Shown: in pieces, positions 33,005 to 41,657 of the stretch
How positions within the stretch are numbered: position 1 is the stretch's first letter
How the letters are laid out: every line of letters starts with the position of its first letter
Source: Cervus elaphus
Taxonomy: Eukaryota; Chordata; Mammalia; Artiodactyla; Cervidae
Direction of reading: 5' to 3'
Assembly: GCF_910594005.1 (NCBI RefSeq)
Contig: NC_057818.1
Location: 55,130,001 to 55,194,000 of the forward strand
Length of the DNA: 64,000 bases
Notes under the pieces: generated by a model
The model's input: the letters and a program-made list of their open reading frames with translations, nothing else
What the model was told of the DNA's origin: nothing
The model's database searches: none
Translations under genes and position numbers: made by a program

Positions 33005-33995
33005 ACAGTGGGGCTTTCTGATGGTCTTTGGCTGAGGGTATTGACAGCAATCACCAAGTTTGTCTCAATAACCAACCTACTCTCCCCAAACATGGGAAAG
33101 CCAGATTCCCCATCCCCTCAGCTACCTGTCCCCAGCATGAAGTCTCTTCTCAGTCTTTGCTCATCTAAACATCACAGTGTTCCATTTAATTTCCTTTCAA
33201 AGGTAGGGAGCCCATGAAGGGGGGAGGGTAGGTGAGGGAAGAATTGGGAGTTTGAGATTAGCAGATGCAAACTATTATAGATAGAATGCAAAAACAGCAA
33301 AGTCTTACTATATAGCACAGGGAACTATATTCAGAATCCTGTGATAAGCCAGAATGGAAAATGATATGAAAAATAATGTCTGTATATGTATAACTGTTTT
33401 GAGTAAACTCCGGGAGTTGGTGATGGACAGGGAGGCCTGGCGTGCTGCAGTCCATGGGATCGCAAAGAGTCGGACACGACTGAGCGACTGAACTAAACTG
33501 AACTGATGTATAACTGAGTCACTGTGCTATATAGCAGAAATTAACATGGCATTTTGAATCAAATACACTTCAATAAAACTTTTTAAAAACTAGAGAGAAG
33601 GCAGCCTAGAGTCATATCTTATAGACCAAGGACGTTACTAGGTTCTCTCTTGTCGACAGCAGCGTCATCAACTGTCTTGGTGACCAAGCGTTCCCAGATG
33701 ATCCAGAAGCAAAGAGATCTCCGGTTATGGCAGAAGGTTGCCAAACAGGGAGCAGAATAAATGTCCACTGATGGCAGGTTGCCCCATGAGCATCAGAGAG
33801 TGATGGAAATCAAATAACAAGATCTCTTTGCTTTCTTTCATGTCATACTTGATCACTTAATTAGTTGTCATCTTGCACTGATGATAATAAAAGTCCCAGG
33901 GGATGAGCACTGTGAGCTGTGTTCTCCCCTGCCCTCAGTCCCAGGAGACCCCTGCCCCAAGTTCAGTATGATGCTTAGACCCCAGATCTATGCAG
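33005..33995 (+). repeat. LTR-like dispersed element, copy 2 (interrupted)
   Basis: Homologous to 193-880 in opposite orientation. It is split by an L1 tail with a nested BovB end (about 33205-33590). The right end retains 'tgataataaaagtcccagg' and 'gagctgtgttctcccctg'. No open frame is retained. A solitary LTR is an inference. Confidence 0.6.
33210..33590 (+). mobile_element. L1 3' UTR with nested BovB 3' end
   Basis: The L1 tail ('tatatagcacagggaacta' ... 'caataaaac') is interrupted at 33400-33505 by a BovB terminus. 'atgtataactg' flanks the insert on both sides (about 33387-33397 and 33507-33517), an apparent target-site duplication. Confidence 0.75.
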
Positions 33996-34099
33996 CCTGG
34001 AGAAACACAAAGCTAGGCTCCTAAGACCCAAGCTCCAACAGACAAACCAGATCCAGTTCATTCATCCACAGAGGGCAGGCGCCAAGCTGTCTTTTCAAA

Positions 34100-34262
34100 A
34101 AAATATATTTATTTATTTGGCTGCCCCAGGTCTTAGTTGTAGCACAGGGGATCTTCTATCTTCGCTGTGGCATGTGGGACTAGTTCCCTGACCAGGGATC
34201 GAACCTGGGTCCCCTGCACTGGATGCACAGAGTCTTAGCAGCAGGCCACCAGGGAAGTTCCC
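34100..34262 (-). mobile_element. CHR-2/ART2-type SINE
   Basis: Reverse copy: 'ccctgaccagggatcgaac' to 'gccaccagggaagttccc'. Confidence 0.85.
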
Positions 34263-34316
34263 CCAAGGTGTCTTAATATGGAGGGCTCTTGGTGGCTTTC
34301 AGCACAGGACCCACTA

Positions 34317-35010
34317 ATTGTTCGGTCCCTAAGTTGTGTCTGACTCTTTGCGACTCCATGGGCTGCAGCAACCAGGCTTCCCTATCCTTCACTGTCTCCT
34401 GGAGTTTGCTCAGACTCATATCCATTGATTCGATGATGCCATCCAATCATCTCATCCTCTGTTGCCCTCTTCTCCTCCTGCCTTCAATCTTTCCCAGCAT
34501 CAGGGTCTTTTCCAATGAGTCAGCTGTTCACATCCACCAAAGTAGTGGAGCTTCAGCTTCAGCATCAGTCCTTCCAATGAACATTCAGGGCTGATTTCCT
34601 TTAGGATTGACTGGTTTTATCTCTTTGCTGTCTAAGGGACTCTCAAGAGTCTTCTCCAGCACAATTCGAAAGCATCAGTTCTTCAGTGCTCAGCCTTCTT
34701 TATGGTCTAACTCTCACATCCGTACATGACTATTGGAAAAACCATAGCTTTGACTAGATGGGCCTTTGTTGGCAAAGTGATGTCTCTGCTTTCTAATATG
34801 CTGTCTAGGTTTGTCATAGCTTTCTTTCCAAGGAGCAAGGGTCTTTTAATTTCATGGCTGCAGTCACCTTCTAGAGTGATTTTGGAGCCCAAGAAAATAA
34901 AGTCTGTCACTGTTTCCACTGTTTCCCCATTTGTTTGTCATGAAGTGATGAGACCGGATGCCACAATCTTAGTTTTTTGAATGTTGAATTTTAAGCTAGC
35001 TTTTATTATT
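34317..35010 (-). mobile_element. BovB 3' end with RT C-terminal remnant
   Basis: The minus strand reads METVTDFIFLGSKIT and SRDITLPTKAHLVKAM, the BovB RT C-terminus, followed by broken frames. It ends about 50 bases before the TPRX promoter region. Confidence 0.88.
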
Positions 35011-35059
35011 GCACCCACTAGTAGTTGCTCAATAATAAAAGGATTAACCAATTATTAAT

Positions 35060-35207
35060 CATTCTCTTGCCAGGCTGAGGGTGGGGCAAGAGAGGGTGGG
35101 TGTCAGGACCCTTAGGGTGTGCCTAAGGTGGGCACAGCATAAAACCGGGATGTCTGGCCCAGGCCTGTGAGCAGAGCCTCACGCTCCCACCTCAGAACAG
35201 CAGGAGG
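35060..35207 (+). promoter_or_regulatory. TPRX2-like promoter and 5'UTR
   Basis: A TATA-like CATAAAA lies at 35138-35144, which would place the start near 35165-35175. A short 5' UTR leads to an ATG with A at -3. No CpG island is present. Placement is inference from motif spacing. Confidence 0.45.
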
Positions 35208-35232
35208 ATGCAAGAACCCGAGTCCATCATGA
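35208..35232 (+). CDS. TPRX2: TPRX2-like coding exon 1
   Basis: 25 coding nt (MQEPESIM plus one base). Donor ATGA/GTGAGT at 35233, phase 1. The ATG is the one that joins in frame to the homeodomain; the -3 base is A. Confidence 0.75.
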
Positions 35233-36848
35233 GTGAGTCGGGCCTCCTGGGACTTAGTGGAGTTTGGGGGTGTTATCACATTACTGGGGGAGAGGAGCAG
35301 AGAGCCTGGCCCTCAGGGGTCCCCTGTCAGGATGGCTCCCCCTTGGATGGGAGATAGTGGGGGGTTGGGGAGAGCACCAAGGGTGACCAGGGAGCCTGTC
35401 CTGCCTGCCTCCCCAGGCCAGGGCCCTGGAATACTCCCCGGGCTGAGGTCAAGCCCATTTCCAAGCTGTGCTCACTGAGGCCCAGAGAGGTGCAGGGGTT
35501 AGGGCTGGAGGGCAGACAGCCAGGGTCTGAGCAACACCCTCACTCCGGATGCCCCAGGCTTCTCCTCCCGCCCTCGGGCCTGAGTCCCACCCGCTCACCT
35601 GGGTCTGGTCCAGGGAGGGGGAGGCTGCCAGGCGGGCTGGGGGCTGTTCCTGGGCTCATGGGACCCTGTTGGCCCCGTGCTCAGGCCCCACGGGGAGATC
35701 AGCGCCCCCAAAGAGAAAGCGGCGGGAGCGCACCGTGTACAGCAAAGAGCAGTCGGAGGCGCTCAAAGAAGCCTTCCTGAGGACCGAGTACCCGAGCTAC
35801 CGGGACCGCCTGCGCCTGGCGGCCAGGCTGCACCTGGACGAGCACAGAGTGCAGGTCCGAGCCCCCGCCCCCCTGGGCCGCCCCTCCGCCCGCCCGGGGC
35901 CGCCGGTGGGGACCGCGAGACCAGAGGGGCTAGGGCTGCCCAGGTCCCGCAGCAAGCAAGGGGTCTCCCCACTGTGGACCCAGGGCTGGACCCCGGCCCC
36001 CCTCAACCCTGGGCTGTATCATCCAGCCAACCGCATCCGGCCTGCCTGAGCCCCCCATTGCCCCGGGGTGTCCCAGTGCCCAGCCCTCAGGGCCCCTGAC
36101 CCCGCGGACCCTCTCGGGCAGACCCCTTCCTGCCCCGCGGGGGCCCCAGCCCTCCCCCTGCCCTCTGCGCCCCTTCCCGCTGCCTCTTGAACCCCAGGGA
36201 CCTCTAATTGGGTCTCGGGGGGCGAAGGGAGGGGGAGGCGGGATTCTCAGCAGGACAGCCTCACCCCCCGCCCCCCACCATCAGAGGCAATAGCGCGGGC
36301 CCCTCGCCTCTCACACCCCCTCCTCCCGGTCCCCTCTGCCCCGCCAGGTGTGGTTCAAGAACCGCCGGGCCCAGCGCTCCCGTCTGGAGCGACGACAGGC
36401 GGAGGGCGGATACCGGAGGGCCGGCGATGCGCCCACGGACCCCGGAGCCCCCCGGACTCCCGCCCCCGCCCCGGAATCTGCTGCCGCAGCTGCGAGCCCC
36501 AGTTTCCCAGGCGACCCGGGATTCTACAGCCGCCCTCCTCCCCCCAGCCCCGCGGGGGTGCTCCCAGCACCCGAGCCCGGCGTCTCCAGCTGCGGCCAGG
36601 CCACGTGGGTCCCGGCACAGGGCGTCCACGTGTACGGCCCCGGTGCTCCAACCCCGGCCCCAGCCCAGGGCTGGCCTCAGGACCCCTACGCGCCCAACTA
36701 CCGCCCAGTTCCTCTTCCGGTTCTGCTTCCTGACTGTGCCCTGATGTTCTCATCCCAGGAGATCACCTCCCCGACATCTGGGTACCAAACCGGAGATAGC
36801 TTTGGGGATGGCCATGACACAGGCCCCCGGCAGTTCACGAATTTATAG
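35208..36848 (+). CDS. TPRX2: TPRX-family PRD-class homeobox gene, CRX-derived (complete, 3 exons)
   Basis: A homeodomain transcription factor, best called TPRX2 by position (between CRX and SULT2A1, same strand as CRX). Join 35208-35232, 35685-35854, 36348-36848: 696 nt, 231 residues, intact. The homeodomain spans about residues 20-79. It starts RKRRERTVYSKEQ and has VWFKNRRAQR in helix 3, with lysine 69 at homeodomain position 50, as in CRX. The tail is rich in P, A and G and ends RQFTNL; WSP and OTX-tail motifs are absent and no PIPG tetrapeptide array is present. Intron phases (1, then 0 between Q and VWF) are exactly those of CRX, which supports origin by tandem duplication. In mammals TPRX genes act in early-embryo genome activation. 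That role here is inferred. TPRX1 or TPRX3 naming is possible. Confidence 0.85.
35685..35854 (+). CDS. TPRX2: TPRX2-like coding exon 2 (homeodomain helices 1-2)
   Basis: 170 nt after the acceptor GTGCTCAG (35677-35684). It ends at CAG before GTCCGA, at the same residue boundary as CRX. The donor is weak beyond GT. Confidence 0.85.
36348..36848 (+). CDS. TPRX2: TPRX2-like coding exon 3 (recognition helix and tail)
   Basis: 501 nt after the acceptor CCCCGCCAG. It begins VWFKNRRAQR and ends with TAG at 36846-36848. High GC with proline-rich coding. Confidence 0.88.
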   Translation: MWFKNRRAQRSRLERRQAEGGYRRAGDAPTDPGAPRTPAPAPESAAAAASPSFPGDPGFYSRPPPPSPAGVLPAPEPGVSSCGQATWVPAQGVHVYGPGAPTPAPAQGWPQDPYAPNYRPVPLPVLLPDCALMFSSQEITSPTSGYQTGDSFGDGHDTGPRQFTNL

Positions 36849-37285
36849 GGTCGTGGTCATCTGTCCCCAAAAGTCCTGCAGACCCCGAGGGGCTGGAGGG
36901 GATGAGGGCCTTGTGAGTCTGCACGTGGTGCCCATGCGGAAGGTGTGATGGCTTGGTCTTCACAGCTGGTTTCCTGTCCGCAGAGGGACCGCGCCTCCCT
37001 TGATCCAGCCTGGGGAGGGGGTGTTTTTTTGTGTCACTATGAGGTCCTCTCAGGTCTGGAAGATCTGACTGTCCCCGCCCTCGTTAGTATTTGAGGCGCA
37101 CGTGGATATTCCTGTGAATTTCTAAGCAGAGGTGGAATTATTGTTCACAGCATCTGTTTCACTGTTGTGGGAACTTGCTATAGGATTTTCACCAGCCTCA
37201 TAGGGAATTTAATTAAAATTGCCTTAAATCTTTACATTCCCTTGATGTCTAGAGATTTTTATTTTTGCTTGTCTCTATCCTTACT
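36849..37285. other. TPRX2-like 3' flank
   Basis: Unique sequence and probable 3' UTR. An AATAAA at 37477-37482 lies beyond a SINE and L1 text, so I do not rely on it as the poly(A) signal. Confidence 0.4.
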
Positions 37286-37446
37286 AATGGAGAAGGTAAT
37301 GGCAACCCACTCCAGTGCTCTTGCCTGGAAGATCCCATGGACGGAGGAGACTGGTGGGCTCTTGCCTGGAAGATCCCATGGATGGAGGAGACTGGTAGTC
37401 CAGGGGGTTGCAAAAAGTCGGACATGACTGAGCGACTTCACTTCAC
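37286..37446 (+). mobile_element. Bov-tA SINE with internal 41-base tandem duplication
   Basis: A headless copy in which the 'ctcttgcctggaagatccc' block through 'gaggagactggt' occurs twice (about 37319 and 37360). Confidence 0.8.
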
Positions 37447-37699
37447 TATTCTTACCTGTAGTTTCAAATGTTTGCAAATAAAAAAGGGGGGCATTAAGTC
37501 CATAAATAGTTTTGGAGCTAATTGGCATCTTTACAATACTGAGCCCTCCAATCTAGGTCAATTACTTACTAATCATTCATTTGGTTGTTTACAAAAATTC
37601 TTTGCTAAGTGTTATTATTTCTGTAGGTTTATTTCTAGTGCTTTGTCTTGTGATTACCTGATATTTTAGATAAATTTAAACTTTTATTTTAAAATCTGT

Positions 37700-38150
37700 G
37701 TTCTGCCTAGATGTCCATCAGCAGACGAATGGTTAAGAAAGCTGTGGTACATAGACACAATGGAATATTACTCAGCTGTTAAAAAGAATGCATTTGAATC
37801 AGTTCTAATGAGGTGGATGGAACTGGAGCCTATTATACAGAGTGAAGTAAGTCAGAAAGAAAAACACCAATACAGTATATTAATGCATATATATGGAATT
37901 TAGAAAGATGGTAACAATGACCCTATATGTGAGACAGCAAAAGAGACACAGATGTAAAGAACAGACTGTTAGACTCTGTGGCAGAAGGTGAGGGTGGGAT
38001 GATCTGAGAGAATAGCATTGAACATGTATATTACCATATGTGAAATAGATTGCCAGTCCAGGTTCGAAGCATGAGGCAGGGTGCTCAGGGCTGGTGCACT
38101 GGGATGACCCTGAGGGGTGGGATGGGGAGGGAGGAAAAATTCAAAAAAAA
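37700..38150 (+). mobile_element. L1_BT-like 3' end
   Basis: Sense L1 ORF2 C-terminus remnant and 3' UTR: 'gatgtccatcagcagacgaa', 'ggaatattactcagctgtt', 'cattgaacatgtatatta'. Related to the copies at 47530 and 51759. Confidence 0.85.
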
Positions 38151-38451
38151 ATCTGTGTTCAGTATATAAGATTCTGTGGATAGATTTATTTTGTATTTAG
38201 GGACCTGGCTCAATTAAAAAAAAATTGTAACAACTTATCTGGATGTTGTTTTGGGCTTGATAACTTGAAAATTCGTAACGTTCATGGTCATCTTGTAAGC
38301 ACTGTTTCCTACAGAGCTAGGGAGTGTTTGTTATCCCCTTTCTGATTTTATTAAATGGCTGTAGGAATCTCTTCTCTCTACTCCTCTTGTCTCTCCATCA
38401 ACCTCTTCCTTTGACCACCTCCCTGCGGCAGCCCTGCCTCCTGAGTTCCCC

Positions 38452-38579
38452 CCACAGTCGGTCCTCTGACCCTGGCCTGGTCCCATTTAGCAAATGCTCC
38501 AATCCTCTTAAGGCCAGGCCGGCTTCAGCAGAGCAGAGAGAGAATTAGATCAGATTTGGGAGGGGGACGCTCATGTGAC
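38452..38579 (-). promoter_or_regulatory. Conserved noncoding element, copy 3 (CRX-TPRX CNE)
   Basis: Reverse-oriented, near-identical copy of 5317-5466. The core is 38485-38509. Shared flanks include the CCTCTGACCCTGGCCTGG and GGCCAGGCCGGC-type blocks, TGCTGA (minus strand), GATCTAATTCTCTCT and a terminal TCACATGA. Where copy 1 has the long C run, copy 3 has a short CCCCCTCCC. It sits 1.6 kb downstream of the TPRX gene. A regulatory role is inference from conservation and motifs. Confidence 0.7.
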
Positions 38580-39119
38580 AGGCTCTGGGGGGAAGCGTCG
38601 GGGGGACAGGGGAGGGGGAGACAGAATGCCAGGGTATAATGAGAACTCTCTTGATTATACAACAGACCCTGGTGGGGATGTACACACACCACTCCCTGGA
38701 ACCCCACCCCACTCAAACCCTGACATTGTAGGGGAGGGCAGGGAGGAGTCTAGTCTTCTGTTTATTCCAGGAGAAGAAGCCCAGGTGGGGGAAGTCCCTG
38801 TGAGTGTTCGGGGACAGAAGAGGGGGTAAGATTCAGGTAAGATTCAGACTCACTCTGGGCATGGGGGAGGGAGGGTGGTGCTCCTAGGGATTCCCCCACC
38901 CCTTTCTGAATCCAGGAATCTTTGCCACCCCCTTGCAAGCTCTCCTGGGCTCGATTCCTCCTCCCTCCACAATCTCAGGCTGTGTCCTCACCATCCACGA
39001 TGATGGAAGCATCTGGAATTCCCATTCAGCTCAGGAAGAAGGGAGGTGGTAACTTCCAGTTGGCAGGTCTTGAATATTTCCCACAGGACTGAGCGACTGA
39101 ACAGCAACAAGAACCCCTA
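38580..39119. other. SINE-free stretch beside CNE copy 3
   Basis: G-rich near 38585-38625, otherwise unassigned. A short BovB terminus ('gactgagcgactgaacagc') lies at 39087-39110. Confidence 0.45.
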
Positions 39120-39425
39120 GCACCGCTCCACCCACCAGGGGGCCAGACAGGAGCAAGAAGGCTGCAGGCCTGAGTCTGCAGAACAGGCCCACCCACCAGC
39201 AGGCCACATCTTTCCACGGGGACTGGCTGGGCCCAGGTCCTATCTACCAGCAGGTCAACACAACATCGAGACACCCTGGGCCCTGCAGCTAACTGTGACA
39301 AAACTGACCCCACCCACCAGTGGCCTTACACCTGCTCTGCGACCCCTGGGCCCTGCCACCAGACCCCAGGACCCAGCTCTGCCTGCCAGCAGGCTAACCC
39401 TAGTCCTGGGACCTGGCTTCATCCA
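39120..39425. repeat. Degenerate tandem repeat, about 50-70 base period
   Basis: Five related blocks of the type CCCACCCACCAGcaGGCC recur at about 39127, 39189, 39240, 39310 and 39380. They may be a decayed minisatellite or part of an L1 5' region. Confidence 0.5.
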
Positions 39426-39439
39426 CAGTGAAATAGTGG

Positions 39440-39641
39440 AAGTCTCAGCCACTCAGTCGTGTCTTTCCCACCCCATGGACTGTAGCCCACCAGGCTCCTC
39501 TGTCTATGGAATTCTCTAGGCAAGCATACTGAAGCAGGTTGCCATTTCTTTCTCCAGGGGATCTCCCCTACCCAGGGATTGAACCCAGGTCTCCTACATT
39601 GCAGGCAGACTGTTTACCATCTGAGCCACCAGGGAAGCCCC
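39440..39641 (-). mobile_element. Bov-tA SINE
   Basis: Reverse Bov-tA ending 'gagccaccagggaagcccc'. Confidence 0.9.
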
Positions 39642-39664
39642 ACAGTGAAATGAAAGTAATCTAA

Positions 39665-39940
39665 ATGGAAAGGAAGAAGTAAAACTGTCAGTGTTTGCAG
39701 AGGACGTGATTCTGTACAAAGAAAATCTTAAAAGTGCCAGTAAAAACCTACTGGAACTCATGAATGAGTTTGGTGAAGTTGAAGGATGCAAAATTAATAT
39801 ACAGAAATCTGTTGTATTTCTATACACTAACAACAAACTACCAGAAAGAGAAATTAAGCCAACAATTCCATTTATAGTTGTAGCAAAAGAATAAAATACT
39901 TGGGAATAAACGTACTCAAGGACGTAAAAAGATCTGTACC
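39665..39940 (+). mobile_element. L1 ORF2 reverse-transcriptase fragment
   Basis: Reads FAEDVILYKENLKSASKNLL in one frame, the L1 RT F(A/D)DD-motif region in altered form, with 'ggaataaacgtactcaagg' after the break. It is an internal L1 piece with no 3' tail. Confidence 0.8.
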
Positions 39941-39941
39941 G

Positions 39942-40066
39942 GACAACTTCCCTGGCTGTCTAGTGGTTGGGACTTGATGCTTTCACTGTAGGTTTGATCC
40001 CGGTGGGGGGATATAAGATCCTGCATGCTGCACAGTAAGGCCAAAAATTTAATAAAATAAAAAACT
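39942..40066 (+). mobile_element. CHR-2/ART2-type SINE
   Basis: 'acttccctggctgtctagtgg' class head (decayed) with A-rich tail near 40045-40066. More L1 text follows to about 40200, so it is nested in the L1. Confidence 0.75.
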
Positions 40067-40221
40067 ACTGGTTCTCAAACATTAGAAGAAAAGGGTATAT
40101 ATTGAATTTTATTAAATGATTTTTCTGCATCAGTTGATACACTTATGTGATTTTCTTACTTTAGTTTGTGGGTATGGTGAAGTATACTGATTGATTAAAA
40201 AAATTTTTTTTTAACTAATTT

Positions 40222-40489
40222 AATCTTTTTTTTTTTTTGGCTATGCTGGGTCTTCGTTGCTGCGTGGTCTTTTCTCTAGTTGCTGTGGGTGGCTTCTCAC
40301 TGCGGTGGCTCTCGGGCCTGAGGGCTTCAGTAGTTGTGGCTCCTGGGCTCTGGAGCACAGGCTCAGGAGTTGTGGAGCACCGGCTTAGTTGCCCTGAGGC
40401 ATGTGGGTCCAGTTCCCAGACCAGGAATTGAACCTGTGTCCCCTGCATCGGCCAGCGAATTTTTAACCACTGGACCACCAGGGAAGTCC
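40222..40489 (-). mobile_element. CHR-2-type SINE
   Basis: Reverse long copy: 'ggctatgctgggtcttcgtt' to 'gaccaccagggaagtcct'. Confidence 0.88.
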
Positions 40490-40494
40490 TCTAA

Positions 40495-40880
40495 CAAACT
40501 GTTAAATGCACAACCCAGTATTGTTAACTATAGGCACAACATTGTAGAGTAAGTCTCTAGAACATATTCTTGTATCTTGTATGACTAAGACAGCACCTGA
40601 TGAGTGACAGCTCCCCATGTCCCCTTCCCCCAGCCCTTGGCAACCACCATTCTGCTTTCTTTTTCTATGAGTCTGTCTCTTTTATGTTCCTTATGTATGT
40701 GGAGTCACACACTATTTGTTCTTCTGCCTGACTTATTTCACTAATACGAATGCCCTTCGAGTTCATCCATATTTCACAGAACGTCTTTCTTCTTTAAGAC
40801 TCAGTAATAATATCCCATTGTTTGTATACATCACATTTTAAAAATCCATTTATCTAACATTCTCCAAGGTTAGGCCATAT
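40495..40880 (-). mobile_element. Antisense L1 3' remnant
   Basis: 'ttgttaactataggcacaac', 'cttatgtatgtggagtcac' and 'cattgtttgtatacatcac' are decayed antisense L1 tail. Confidence 0.6.
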
Positions 40881-41240
40881 GTTAGGCTAAAGCCATATTT
40901 TAAATCGGGAGAAATTGGCAGGGAAGATATCCAAATTAATCTGAGGGAGGATAGGTGACTAAATTATAAATCTCAATACCTAATAATGAATGAGTTATAC
41001 AATCAACATGCAGAGACACCCAAACAGAAAATACTGAGTTGAAAAGCAAGTTGATGAGTGCATTATGCAGGACACCATTTTTCTAGGTTTAAAAACCCTC
41101 CCTAAATTCTATATATTGTTTATGGTCAAACACGGCATAATAAGAGAATAATGCTAGGTTGGAAATGATATATTTCAAGGTCACCATAATAGTAAATTGT
41201 AGAGATACAGGCAATGGAAAGAGAAGACGCCTTATCTGCT
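40881..41240. other. SULT2A1 3' flank, unassigned
   Basis: AT-rich unique sequence. No gene is seen. Confidence 0.4.
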
Positions 41241-41260
41241 TTGTAATTTTATTTCTCAGT

Positions 41261-41266
41261 TTTATT
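41261..41266 (-). promoter_or_regulatory. SULT2A1: Candidate SULT2A1 poly(A) signal
   Basis: AATAAA on the minus strand, with a second at 41248-41253, about 280-300 bases after the stop codon. That makes a short 3' UTR (about 41240-41544). Confidence 0.5.
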
Positions 41267-41544
41267 TAAAAATAGACATAATTGGGGAGTAATATTATTT
41301 CTTTACCACTCTATAGGAATGAGATGAAACATGATAAACATTTTTAAAAAGTCAGGATGCCACAAAGTGAATTAGGGGGTACCCTGATAAAATTTAACAG
41401 TCAAGTTGTCAAATGCAGAGATTTGATCATTCAAAACACCACGATGAAATAACAGGTTTTATGCAATTACCCCCAGTCACTCACATGTATAAGGGCAGGA
41501 GAACAAATATCAATATCCATATAAGATCTGGAAGATTTAGAACA

Positions 41545-41657
41545 TTATTCCCATGGGAACAGTTCTTGTGGAAGGTCTGCCATCTTCTCCTGGAATAGTT
41601 TATCAAAAATTTCAGCTTGGGCCACCGTGAAGTGATTTTTCCAGTCCCCAGTCACGC
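41545..41657 (-). CDS. SULT2A1: SULT2A1 exon 6 (C-terminus)
   Basis: 113 nt. The acceptor reads TTTGTCAG on the minus strand. It encodes VTGDWKNHFTVAQAE through ELFPWE and TAA at 41545-41547. Confidence 0.93.

Noticed and set aside
35549..36049. Homeodomain frame read as a single 166-codon gene starting at 35549
   Set aside because: The homeodomain would lack helix 3. A CRX-like acceptor at 35685, an upstream ATG exon and the downstream VWFKNRR exon give a complete protein instead.
37477..37482. AATAAA as the TPRX poly(A) signal
   Set aside because: It lies after a SINE and in L1-like text 630 bases beyond the stop, so it cannot be assigned with confidence.
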